A DNA stretch of 64,000 nucleotides, taken from NCBI GenBank assembly GCA_033558025.1, contig JAUCEF010000001.1, positions 4,340,001 through 4,404,000 of the forward strand, given 5' to 3'. The translations under genes and the position numbers were made by a program. The notes beneath the pieces are model-generated. The model saw only the letters and a program-made list of their open reading frames with translations, was not told the DNA's origin and ran no database searches. The DNA comes from Phytophthora sp. 'mugwort' (taxonomy: Eukaryota; Oomycota; Peronosporomycetes; Peronosporales; Peronosporaceae). Of this stretch, positions 11,663-22,182 are shown piece after piece (positions within the stretch are counted from its first letter, which is position 1; each line of letters begins with the position of its first letter).

Positions 11663-11777
11663 GATACTGTGCGGCGGATCGTGTCAAATTTTAGGCCGAG
11701 TACTTCGACTTGGTACTCCACTCTGAGAAGTTGCTCTCGTTAGTGACTCTTGGTCCGAGAACCGCCATCATCACCAG

Positions 11778-12754
11778 TCATAGAGCTGGATTTGCCGCCT
11801 TGCGTCGGCCAGGTATGTCTAGCTCCACCAATAAGTGGTCATCTACCCATTCGTAGGCATAAAATGGGATCGAGTCCGACGGGTGGGCAGCCATCGTCGT
11901 AGGGCTTTCACGGCCTAGAAGCCATAATATAACTATGTCGAATGTGCCGTAGAAAGATGGCGAACCAGTCCACCCAAAAGGAGCCGACATATCGACAATG
12001 ATCACTCCTAATGGCTGAAGACGTGCTCCTATCCACTTTACGCTGCGAGCAATTAGCATCAGATGCCTGAACGCTCCTTTGGCATCGCCTTTCATGATAT
12101 ATACAATGACAGTTGGGTCGCACTCGTAGCAGTCCTCGATCTGTCGAGCGACGGCGGCAACGTGTCGGTATCGAATTTCAGGAAATGGGCTTTTGGTGGA
12201 CGCATCGTTCGTAGAATTACCAGGGGGAAGGAGAGATCATAAATCAGCCGCGTTTCGAGCTGAGGATCGGTATGTGCTTTGGGTACTGCGCCGAGAGGAC
12301 TAATCTGAATTTTGTCGAGCTCTTCTAGTACGCGTTCGTCAAGCACCAGGTACTGGTCTCCGTCTTGAAAGCGCACGAACACTTTTTACTACTGTGATGA
12401 AGTGTTGATCAGCCGGTTTTTGGTTCGGAGGATATGTTGTTGATCAGGTTCAGGTGAGGACCACTCGGGATCCAGCCCCAGCCTCGCAGCTCGGCAGACT
12501 AAATCACGATGTTTGTAGCCATCGAGAAGTCGATGGAGCCGCTTAGGAGATAGCGCTTTGTTGGATCTCGGGTCCTCCAGTGTCTGACCTCTGGCTAACT
12601 CGACGACTTGCTCCAGTGCGAATCCATGCTCGTTTAGCAGATCAGAGCGGGCGCGTTGTTTTCTAGGGTCTAGTCGATGCTGAGTCACTGCATTGTTATC
12701 CTCTGAATTCGTGATCGTCACGTCAGGTACAGGGATTCCGTGCCTTAGTAGCAC
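11778..12754 (-). pseudogene. Reverse transcriptase of the DIRS-like element
   Basis: A leading region (12,754-12,389) carries ELARGQTLEDPRSNKALS, a spacer typical of oomycete DIRS polyproteins. The palm follows: ISPLGAVPKAHTDPQLETRL and IYDLSFP (12,382-12,092), then MKGDAKGAFRHL and the polymerase box YEWVDDHLLVE (12,095-11,778). The VDD box carries two catalytic Asp. A frame break lies near 12,100-12,190. Product is inactive as read. Confidence 0.75.
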
Positions 12755-13279
12755 CTCCCCAATACTGCGATCACGTGCGGTTTCTTCGTTCTGCAGCTGG
12801 GCCTCAAGGGCGTTTGAGCCCCTGTATATAGCTGGTATATATCGGAGCGGCTTGCTCCCTGTGTTGCCAGTACGTACGACGCTTGACGATAGCGGAGCTG
12901 GTTGGTTGGGCTGCTCCAGCGGTGCAAAAGGTCGCGGTTGGCAGCTTCCTTTTACGCCTTTTAAAATACTTGTAGTCGCAGCAGCATGTTTGAGTTTATG
13001 CGGATGTCGGCTGGCTTGGTCCAGGGTGTTACTGGTGTAAACACCATTACTGGAACCATGCGATGGGAACCTGATGCATCAGGAGGGCTGAGTAGCCAAT
13101 GCTTCGGAAGGTGCATCCGATCTGGTTGAGTAATCGCCGAGCCCACATTCAGGGGGTAATGTCTGGTGGTTTCTTCGTTAAACAAGAGCTGTAGGGGCAC
13201 TTCGTTCCACTGTTACTCCCGGAGTTGATGAACTTGAGTCCGGTCCGAGTCGTAAGCGATCAACACGACTCGGACTTAT

Positions 13280-14957
13280 TCAGTCAGAGTGAGCGTATTT
13301 TTCACTGACCCGACAAGTTTGGTGTTGATGCACTAGCGTACGGTTGGGTCGATCTCTGATCGATAACGTGAGCCAGGTTTGGAAAATTGCGTACCGCCTG
13401 ATTTGAAGAGGCACAACCACGCTTGGAAATAAAGCGAAGACACACTTCCTTTCCATCCTTGCGCGGTAAAGCTTCGACAACGGCTGGTGGTACCTTGCGA
13501 TCGGCCATCTGCATGACGTGTCGAGATTTGCTTTCATGCGGCCGGCGGCGGTGATCTTCTCTGCGAACTGGGATTGAAGTTCGGGATGACCTTTCTGACA
13601 TGGCAGTATGAGGAGAGACTGGAAATCTGGGTTCGCGTTGCTGAACCATCCGGCTGCTTCGATATGTGAATTGACGCCTGAGCGGCTATCGTGAGCAGCT
13701 GCATTACGATACCGTTCCATGGTCGCGTTCATCCATCGTACCAGCATTAATATTTCCTCGGGTAGCCAGTGGTTCCAGCCTTCTACCTGCAGCGCGAAGG
13801 TGTCAATAGCGGCGGCAATGCGGATTGTCGTGGGTTGCATATTTCACTGCAGTACTGGAAAAACCCTCGAGTTGCAGCATGTAGTTGTGTCCACGACGTT
13901 AATACAGGAGATGCTGGTACTGGAAGCGTGAAGTCTGTCATCTCCACGTTCCCGTTAGTAGCGTCGCGAAGCCGCTCGAGGTAACCAACGCGCCCGAAGT
14001 GGCTGATGGATGACCCTTTAGAGCTGAACCCAATGTCATAAAGGCGGGACAGCATCCCTGGATGGAAATTAAGAGTAGCGGCGAGGTCGTCAGATACTTC
14101 ATGTATGCTTCCCCGCGCTTACCGTTGTGGATCTCTGACATGACCACGTGATCGACATTTCTTTGTCAGCCGTTGCACAAAATGCCTTCTTGCTTCGTTT
14201 TGTCGTGCCGGGTTGATGTCGCTTGCTGCAGGTCGGACCCGAAAGGACGTCGCCGGAGAGGGGACAGTTTGCATCGCCGATCGCTAAAGTACGTGTGTAG
14301 AAGATGAGGTCGACGGTCTTGGAGAAATTTCAGGAGCTCCAACTCCGCTGCGTCTCCTTGGTACCAGTACGGTCGCCAGCGGTATTTCGTGTAGTACGGT
14401 AGGCTGCGCCTGTTCAATTCCACATTGGATCTGTTCATCTGCTCTGCCATCTCCGGCTTCGGATCCATCTTAGTCGGATAATGAAGCGAGGAATGTTTGA
14501 GCCGTAATGGGCGATTGGTGCTCAGCATCATCGCTGTCCTGTTCCCGAGAGCGGTGTACCCATGCCCGGAAGTTGATGGGTTATTCGGTAAGGTTTTGCC
14601 AAGTCGCTCTAGTAAACCAAGACGAGGGTGACCTTGCACCTCTCGATACACCACGAAAAGCAACGCGTGCTGCAGCGAGCAGAGCTGCGCTAACGCTGAT
14701 GCGGGATTGATCCATTCGATCTGGGCCGTTGCGAGTTTGGTGATGTCAGTGAAGGACGCTAGTTCAACCAGCCATTCAGGCACCGTTGGGATGCCTCGAT
14801 TGGGCTTTCCCATTTCCTCAAGCTTGACCATGAGATTGTTGTGGAAAGCTTGAAGCCTGGGCTTGGACCACACCCGTTTTGGCCAGTCTTGAAATCCTAG
14901 TGTGATACTGATGAGGGGGGGGACTTCGCTGACTAGTTGGCGACGCGTAACGGACAT
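13280..14957 (-). pseudogene. Gag-like region of the DIRS-like element
   Basis: Two main pieces, 14,957-14,166 and 13,840-13,280, lie upstream of the reverse transcriptase on the minus strand. The second has, in an overlapping frame, VPPAVVEALPRKDGKEVCLR and then FISKRGCAS, which resembles the Cys-containing tail of DIRS/Ngaro gag proteins. The first piece has no domain I recognise; its position suggests the gag N-terminus or a second small frame. Breaks are present. Confidence 0.5.
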
Positions 14958-15353
14958 GACCCCTTGTGTAGTCCCAATTTCAAGCTTGGAGCCAGACTAA
15001 CCACGCACTTGGCCGTAGCGATAACCGCTACCTGCAGAGACCCACAACGCCTGCCGGAGTCATTCGCCAGGCTTCGACGCTGTTGCCTCCCCCTACCGTG
15101 GAACCACGCGTAGCTCAGCCAGGTGGTGTGTGAGCTCAAATGCGCCTCCTGTTTGGGCGGGAAGCACAGGTTCGACGGTAGAACATGAACCTTGCGACGT
15201 TGACGATCGAAGCGTAGAAGGTCCGCGTTATCGTTCCCTCAACATCCTCGGGGCGGAAAAGTAGAAAATCGCAGACGTGAAGCTGCAGCTGGGTCATGCT
15301 TCCGTCGAAGGTTGTTGGCGTGGAGGTTATGCTGGTGTGGAAACTTGAACTGA

Positions 15354-15373
15354 TGGCTAGTAGGTAAAACTAC
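15354..15373 (+). repeat. Right copy of 20-bp direct repeat flanking the DIRS-like element
   Basis: Identical to 9584-9603. The following about 40 bases are the source of the inverted internal copy at 11,623-11,662. Confidence 0.7.
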
Positions 15374-15413
15374 ATGCCAAAACGAAGCTAGCAAAAGCTA
15401 AAAACCGAGTCTA

Positions 15414-15586
15414 CTCATTTAGCATCCTAACACGGCGAGTAGTGCAGCGCGCTTCTGCGAGCGGAGGCGCTACTACCGGAGCGTAGCGTAGGTAGTTTTC
15501 TCAGTAGTGTAGCGAGATCTTGTCTAGAGAAACTAGCACCCTCAAAACTTTTACTTCCGCCCGCAAAGCGGGCGGCGCTCGGCTAG
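15414..15586 (+). mobile_element. Helitron-like 3' end
   Basis: It repeats the block at 9187-9362 almost base for base over its first 75 positions. It ends with the 8-bp hairpin CCGCCCGC/GCGGGCGG (15,557-15,575), seven bases, then CTAG followed by T. That is the expected Helitron 3' terminus. No matching 5' end was found immediately upstream, so this is a truncated copy. Confidence 0.6.
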
Positions 15587-15912
15587 TGCCTATCAAATCT
15601 ATTGCACGAATCCGACGCATGTGGAGCCGCTTTGTTGAGAGCTACGATATGTGTCAATAATGGTAACATATCAAGATATGTGTCACCAGAGAAAAGGATT
15701 TTTATTGGCCATAATGAATTCATGTACCGCATACGTCCCCCACAACAACAAACTTTAAGTCCTCATCGACTGCTTCATCGGGGGATGCTTTTCCGTGTAT
15801 CGATGGTCCTCCCGAAATTGATATCCCAATCAGTAATACATTCCAAGCATGATCAAAAGATGAAATCTCCGTTAACAATTTTTAATATCGCACGACCATA
15901 TCGTCTGTAATT
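15587..15912. other. No recognisable gene
   Basis: One 102-codon frame has no recognisable features. The stretch separates two Helitron-like ends. Confidence 0.4.
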
Positions 15913-16252
15913 CTAAAACTCAAAACTAATGTCCGTCCGTCTGTCACGCCATAACGTGATTCGAGCCGCAATCTCATTGGCCGCCGAGCGTAGCAAAGGC
16001 GGCCCTCATTTGCTAAAACAACCTTCTGCCGAAGGCGGCCATTGGTGGAAATATAAATAAAACAATTGGATGAAATTGAAATATAATTTTAGCCCGCGTC
16101 CTCAAGATTTGAGGTCACATGCAGGGTGTGCGAGGCGGGAGTGGTGTCGCTCCCGCTCGGTCTGGACGGACTGGGACTGCAGCACATAGACAGGTCCAAC
16201 TACTGGGACCAAAAATAATCCCACCGCCGCGTAGGTGGCGGCGCTCAGCTAG
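15913..16252 (+). mobile_element. Short non-autonomous Helitron-like element
   Basis: It starts with TCTAAAACTC after an A/T junction, has the GTCCGTCCGTCTGTCAC motif at 15,931, contains GCCGCCGAGCGTAGC-type repeats, and ends in a GC-rich short stem followed by GCGCTCAGCTAG and a T. The TC start, CTAG end and lack of TIR fit a roughly 340-bp non-autonomous Helitron. It encodes nothing. Confidence 0.5.
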
Positions 16253-16935
16253 TGAATAGTAGTAATGAGGACCATAAAGTATTGATCCTCAGAGGTGCTT
16301 AATTAAGGAAACTGACCATCCCGAGAAACCTACATATTCAGCCTCGACGACGTCAGCGTCTGCAACACCGCAAAAGCCCTCGTCCGTGTGATTTATTGTC
16401 TTCTGGCTGATTGATCAGCTCCTTAACTGACATCGAGTATTTCGCGTGCAGGCGCGACATCATGCCGCAAGGTCGTGTTACATTGTGTCATCTTCCTCAG
16501 GTTCTTCATTGTCGCAAGTATTGTAGTCTAGTCTAGTTGCAGTGACGGCATATCTGCAGCTGATGGGCCTTTTAACGGGAGAGAAACGCACCTGGTGGTG
16601 GAGAATATCGCGAGTGGGGGCTCTTTATGGAACGAGCTCCACCAGTCGCTGAAACAGTACTTGCTCTACTAAATTGACACACTCCGAGTAACAAGACCTC
16701 TGAGCAATAATAGAAGGGGATTCCCAGTACTATTATTACTGAGAGGATCATCTGTACCAACTTATCAGTCCCGGATTGGTATTTAGTGAATTCAAACTAT
16801 ATTTACCTATACCATAATTAATGGTCTCACTGACCACGCTTTCGGCTATGTGCGTGGCACGTGGCCCCTCAAAGCACCAAATAATCGTGTTGGTCAGTAG
16901 AATTGAAAGGTGATAGTGCATGATAATTCCTTGTA
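16253..16935. other. No recognisable gene
   Basis: Only short frames are present. It is flanking DNA between a Helitron-like end and the pogo element. Confidence 0.4.
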
Positions 16936-18666
16936 CCGAATTTCCTTAGTCGAAGGGCGCCCCCTGCACATCGCGAGAAAGGTGAACTAGCCAATAGAAC
17001 GGGCGCATTGGGAGAGTAGGATGATCGTTTGTCAAAGGGCGCATGTGTATAAACACTGAAGCTTCCGGCTCTTACAAACTGCTGGACGGCGAGCCATTGC
17101 CTAAAATGGCGCCAAAGGAGAAGACCCCGCCAAAGGGGAGGACCAGCATTAAGAACGTCTGCAGGAAACCGAGCGAATTTCAGCGGGATAGCATCACCAA
17201 CGAGAAGAAGGCGCACATAATCAAGACTTACCGGAACGACGGAATGAAATCCACGCTCACCAAGTTTATTTCCGGCCTCACTGCAGCTCAGAAGAAAACA
17301 AAAAGCGACAAATATACAAATGGGTTGAGAAAGAGCAAACGCTTTTCTCTGCAATGGCGAGCGGCAAAGGAAAGCTGCTGAAGAATCGTGATAAAGAGCT
17401 GTCTTCTGTGCTAGGGGAGGATGATGAAGACCTGATTGCTCACTGGGTTCGCGATCTCCGCCGCGAAGGCGTCCCGGTATCACCTTTGATGCTAAAATAC
17501 AAAGCAAAAAGTAGCAGATGATGCAATGATCCCTAAAGGCAATTTTTCAGCTTCAGATAGTTGGATAAAGCGCTTTTTAGCGAAATATTGTTTATCGCTG
17601 CGGTGCACGACCAGAATCGGCCAGAAAACACACCTGCTGATTCAAAGCAAGTTGCTTACAAATTTCGTTTGGATGTGCTTGATATCATCGAGAAGGAAGA
17701 AATTGTGGAGATATATAACGCGGATCAGACGTCAATGAACTACGCGTATCTGCCATCGCGTACCTATGACGAGAAAGGTACTCGCACAGTCTGGGTGCAC
17801 AATGCTGGCTCTGAGAAAAAGAGCATGACTGTTATACTTTTAGCCGACATGCACGGGAATCGAAAAAAAACCTTCGCTGTATTTAAACAGCCCTCCTTAA
17901 AGATACCAGATACAAAGGTTTTCAACCACAAAAAGCAGAATGGCCATGGCAGAGGATTATGGGAGAAGTGACCCATTGATGGAGAAGTACGATGTTCAGA
18001 TTTGCGCCAATGCTAAGGGCTGGTGGAACGCGAACTTATCGATCAAATTTCTGCGGCATTGTTTTAGTTCCAGAGACAGCTTAGGAGAAAAAATCCTGCT
18101 GCTCTGGGACGATTTTAGCGGCCATTGGACCCCTATCGTTACAGCGTACGCAGCGACAATCAACGTCGTACTGCTGAAAATCCCTCCAGGCTACACTTCA
18201 GCGTGTCAGCCTGCGGATATCGCCTGGATGAAGCCATTTAAGTTCAAACTGAGGTCACTTTGGGTGGAGAATCTGCAGCTCCAGCTGAGATCTCACCAAG
18301 AAAGCGGAGTTCAAGCAAAGTTCAAGCTTAATGCACCCTCGCGAGCAACACTGATGTCGTAGCTCACGAAAGCGTGGGAGAATCTACCGACTGCTACGCT
18401 GGCAAGTGGCTTTAAGAAGCTGGACATACCAACCGATACACGGGAGTTCGCCCCAGAAGCCGAAATAGTGCAGGAGGCTGATATCGCGGGACTAATCACG
18501 AGACTAAAGGCTCTTCAGGTAGCTGAGGATGTAGGCGATGACTGCGGGCTGCGTTTAGCAGCTAAATGGTAATAACACGGGCTCTGCTTATATCCATGAT
18601 TTTCAAATCTGTGCGTTTTTTCTGCTCACGTTGTAATGGGGGTGCCCTTTGACTAAGGAAATTCGA
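16936..18666 (+). mobile_element. Pogo-like DNA transposon with TIRs and TA target site
   Basis: The ends are imperfect inverted repeats of about 30 bp sharing CGAATTTCCTTAGTC and an AAGGGC block. The element is flanked by TA on both sides (16,934-16,935 and 18,667-18,668). It encloses a decayed CENP-B/DDE_1 transposase. The TA duplication and size match pogo/Tigger elements. Confidence 0.85.
17106..18572 (+). pseudogene. Pogo-like transposase (CENP-B helix-turn-helix plus DDE_1)
   Basis: The start is MAPKEKTPPKGR. A Tc5/CENP-B type DNA-binding region follows in a second frame (17,380-17,580), with LIAHWVRDLRREGVPVSP and WIKRFLAKY. The catalytic core has YNADQTSMNYAYLP (first Asp), then ILLLWDDFSGHWTP (second Asp pair) and IPPGYTSACQPADIAWMKPF. 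The coding sequence changes frame around 17,370-17,560 and near 17,920-17,970 and has an in-frame stop at 18,361, so it cannot make a full enzyme. It sits inside the TIR pair described above. Confidence 0.85.
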
Positions 18667-18667
18667 T

Positions 18668-18760
18668 AAGGGCACATGTGTAGAAACATGTATATCCTGC
18701 TCTTATGAACAGCGCCAGGCGACCAGCCGTTGCCGACATGGCCACTAAGGCCTTAGGAGA
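18668..18760 (+). repeat. Diverged copy of the pogo leader just outside the element
   Basis: The sequence after the right TA resembles 17,035-17,120 inside the element, sharing GGGC-CATGTGTA, CTCTTA and CCAGCCGTTGCC-like blocks, down to an ATGGC at the matching place. It is a fragment of a related element, directly abutting this one. Confidence 0.5.
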
Positions 18761-19700
18761 CATCAACGGACAAACGATGCGACTGCTAGTCGTAAAAGAT
18801 TAGACTGTGAGGTGTTAGTCATTCCAGTTTAGATACTAATGAATACGAGCAAGGAAGTTGTTGTGAGTGGTCGTGACAATGGGAAAGGGACAGATCCGGA
18901 GAAGTCTCTGCGGAGCTCTCCGCGAAAGGGTCAAGGTCAAAGTTGGCCAGCTTCCCCGCTCACTAGCAAGTCGACGTAGTTACTGGAGGCCGAAGTTCGT
19001 GTTGGCTGCGGCTTCCCCGATGCAACACAACTTGTCTCACTCCCAAACATTCTACCTGACCTACAATTTCGGCTTCCTACTACGTTATACGATGCTTCAC
19101 ATATATTACTCTAGTGCTGACGAGGCCAAGGCTTTCGTAGGCCCCATCACAGCTCGCAAAGCATCCAAGTGGAAAATCTATGTATATCGAGTTAAAAAGT
19201 AGTCCAGCAAATATTTTTGCCGATATGTAATTGTGATTGCCATCCAAAATCGTTTTATCATGGTGGACAAGATGAGGTGAACCCGTCTAATAATTCATGG
19301 TGAAGTTTTCAAGGTTATGCCCCAGCAAGTACGCAACGACAAAATATATTTCTCAGTCGTGAAACTACCAACAAAGCCACTGGCGCACAGATCTTCATTC
19401 GGCAGCCAATTTTGCTGTGGCTCTGTGTCTGCAGACCCTGCCCTCGTCGCGATGGCCATTGACATACCTGCTTAAACATGTTTTTGATTGTATACTCTTT
19501 GTCGCGTCGAATATTTGTTTGCGGGTCCAGACGTGGAGGGTTTCATACGATGTATGCATGACGTCTGGTAACGTCAAAAAAAGTGAAGTCGGTGAGGTTG
19601 CTGTGTTTAGGCTCCACGTTGGCTTTGCACAATAAAGTGTATGTTCGATACTTAGGATCGCCTGTTATAGGCTACCTAACCCCTCCCCCCATCAAACCGG
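18761..19700. other. No recognisable gene
   Basis: Frames of 60-111 codons are present, but none has recognisable domains or coding signatures. Confidence 0.4.
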
Positions 19701-19707
19701 GTTTCCT

Positions 19708-19870
19708 GTCCGTCAGTCAGTCACACTTCCGTCAGTTTTTTCGTGTTGTCATTGGTCTAAATTTTGTTGCCGAGAGCTGTGAAGACGGCCTCACATTAAA
19801 GAAAACCGTCTCTTTACTCCCAAGCGCAGCGAAGCGGCCGCCCATTGGCTGTAATGATTTTTTTGTAGCA
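19708..19870 (+). repeat. Member of the GTCCGTCAGTCAC repeat family
   Basis: It begins GTCCGTCAGTCAGTCACAC, has an ATTGGTC box and AGCGCAGCGAAGCGGCC, and then CATTGGCTG. The motif order matches the segments at 8933 and 9387. It has no clear 3' end. Confidence 0.5.
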
Positions 19871-20074
19871 AAAATTATCGTATTATAGAATATGTATCGT
19901 ACCTGAAAGGATGCACAAGGTGTGAATGTGATAACTGCGCCGTTTTTCACTCTCCGAAGCGCGCGATGGGATCCTCAGGACTAGGTTCGCTGCGTGTATG
20001 CATGTTTGCTTCAATTATAAACACCATTTGCCATGATTGTCTGTGCTCCTGTGGGGGTTAGGGTACTTTAATAG

Positions 20075-20106
20075 CCTGGGCAGGTTGGGGGGGGCTCCTG
20101 CCCAGG
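20075..20106. repeat. Short perfect hairpin
   Basis: CCTGGGCAGG and CCTGCCCAGG form a 10-bp stem around a G-rich 12-base loop. Confidence 0.7.
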
Positions 20107-21690
20107 GGACGTGCGCTAAGGGGTTTAGAAGTAGCGGGGAGATTCTTCGGACTGTTTTACTAAATGTTATGCTTATTATAGAATATTCAACCCATCGCCC
20201 ACTTGCGCTAGAGCACATCAGCGGCTTCCTATTGGATATTACCCGACGCTATCTCACACAGTTCAGCTGCGCAAAAAATCATTAAGCACATGATCGCTCC
20301 TGGAGCATTAGTCCCCGAATATCTAAAAGAACATTTTTGGGTGGAATAAGTAAAGGATCATCCCCACCGCACGCCCACACAACCTCGCAATGACGACTGC
20401 ATCTTTTGCAAAAATAGACCACTCCGGATCGAGGCGGTAAAGTGACTGGTTTATTATGGAAAGGGGCTTGGCGGTCGTGCGGCAATAGAACCCCCTACAC
20501 CGACTCCGGTTACCGCTACATACGGTGTACTCGGACTTTATGCATAACGTACCGTGTTACTCTGTTTCGTATCCGCCGTGTAATCATGGGCCGATAGAAG
20601 AGGACGCGAGAGGAACTCGAAGAGGCTGTGGATGAGAACGAGCGTGCAATGCGTCTCCAGACGCACGAGAAGAGCCTGCGACAAGGAGCGGCGGAAAGCG
20701 GTATGACTTAAACAAGCAACTTTGAGCCCTTACGATCGTAGAAGACTCTTAAGCCGCTCTTGCAAGGTATTTGGCTGCGACTGCAGCGGGTGAAGCGATC
20801 AAGCCGCTGCGGTTCCTACTGCCGCGACCGAGGTCGCATAGGACGCTGTGAAACGGCCGCAGGCGGCGCACTGACCCTCAAACCAAGGAAGCTTGCGTGG
20901 CTCACGGCGAGAACAGGACGCAGAGCGGCAACGATCGAGATGGGCAAAAATGTCTCCGTCTCAAAGAGAATCCTCTAAGCGGAGAAATGCCGATCGAAGC
21001 CGCCGACGCTGAGCTCAGCAACGTGAGGGTGAGGGATCAATAACAAGATGAAAGCAACGGAACCGGCTTGAGCAACGGGGGGCAACGGGAACGGCAGATT
21101 CAAGAAGAGTGTGGAACACGACGTCAACAACCGCGTCTGTGTGTGTTCCTGCACCATCTCCACGAACGTTATGAACGGTTTGGCGAGCGGGTTTAATGTT
21201 TGCATCATTTCCTCGACGCCCAACAGCGCAACTAGATCTTAAACCTCATCGAAAATACCCCACCGCCGCTCGGCACGGTGTTGCATTTCCCGGTTAACGA
21301 TGTAGATCTGCGTAAAATCGGGAGCAGTCCTTTGGCCAGTGAAATAGCCAAAGGAGGTAACAGGTACCTCAGACAGTGATCCATAGCGCCTTGGATGCGG
21401 TACGTGTATACTCCACGCTGGTTTGCAACGCTTCCATCTTGAAATTATTGGTTTGAGCAGGAGCCACCGATAGACATGAATACAAGCGTCTGGTTGTACG
21501 CCCTAACATTTTGGCGAAACACAGTGTTACCGCAAGCAGCAGAAGGCGCGGGGTTCGGCGGTAGAGGTGGCACCTTTATCTTGCCCTCAAGACAGTAACC
21601 GCACGCCTTGGGCGACAACCAACGCGGTGGTTAATCCTATCAACGAGCGGTGGCGCAACGGCTGGAAGGCGTTTCGCAAGAATATATGTC
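20107..21690. other. Decayed region upstream of the Helitron helicase remnant
   Basis: The plus strand near 20,585-20,700 reads a Glu/Arg-rich helical stretch (EELEEAVDENERAMRL), and the stretch near 21,130-21,230 is weakly open. Both could be earlier parts of the Helitron protein, but stops are frequent and no motif decides it. Confidence 0.3.
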
Positions 21691-22181
21691 CAACGAATTG
21701 GTGGAAGAGGACGGTGAAGAAAATCGTTTCGGCAGGAGGTGTTACACACCGTTAATATCAACGGTGTCCCTCGGCACAAAGTCACTCTGAAAGAGGGCCC
21801 TCCATTGTGAAGATGAGGAACCCGAACCCTGACTTTGGATTTTGCAACGAAACGCGGCTCAAGTACCACGTTATACATGACACCGTCATGACAGACGAGC
21901 GTCAAGAACAGCACGTGATCATCCCGCGGATTGGGCTCATCACTGACGGGGCACGCACCGTTTCGTCTGTGACACAGGCGGCGGTTTCCGGTGCAATCAC
22001 CACCATGACCATCAATAAAGCGCAAGGGCAGAGGGCGCAAATATCTCGGGCCTACCTGTCGACCACGTGCTTCTCGTATGTACGAACAGTATGCGGCGCT
22101 GTCAAGTGGTATCAACACCCAAGGTGCGCATCGAGTATCCGGAGCTGGAGGAAGCCGATGGAGCTTACATACCGAATATAG
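21691..22181 (+). pseudogene. Helitron/PIF1-type helicase C-terminal remnant
   Basis: The frame from 21,807 has RNPNPDFGFCNETRLKYHVI, matching the conserved LRNLDP..GLCNGTR box near the end of Helitron helicases, then HVIIPRIGL. A later TMTINKAQGQRAQISRAYL matches helicase motif V (TINKSQGQ). The preceding EEDGEENRFG stretch is in another frame. Conserved order and spacing support the call; the protein is truncated and frame-broken. Confidence 0.75.
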
Positions 22182-22182
22182 T

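Larger units (their letters stand above)
9584..15373 (-). mobile_element. Degraded DIRS-like (tyrosine recombinase) retrotransposon
   Basis: On the minus strand the order is gag-like region, reverse transcriptase, RNase H, tyrosine recombinase. There is no DDE integrase and no LTR. The 20-bp sequence TGGCTAGTAGGTAAAACTAC occurs in the same orientation at both ends (9584-9603 and 15,354-15,373). An inverted copy of the right subterminal sequence sits inside, at 11,623-11,662. Such direct and internal complementary repeats are typical of DIRS/Ngaro-type elements, which insert by recombinase and leave no target duplication. Several frames are broken. Confidence 0.7.

Noticed and set aside
9187..15586. 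Blocks at 9187-9362 and 15,414-15,586 as terminal repeats of the DIRS-like element
   Set aside because: They end in hairpin plus CTAG/TTAG like Helitron tails, and their order relative to the 20-bp repeats does not fit a DIRS end; kept as Helitron-like copies.
15602..15910. 102-codon plus-strand frame
   Set aside because: No recognisable motif; lies between Helitron-like ends and reads as chance.
17764..17976. Antisense frame within the pogo transposase
   Set aside because: Opposite a clear DDE_1 region, so a shadow.
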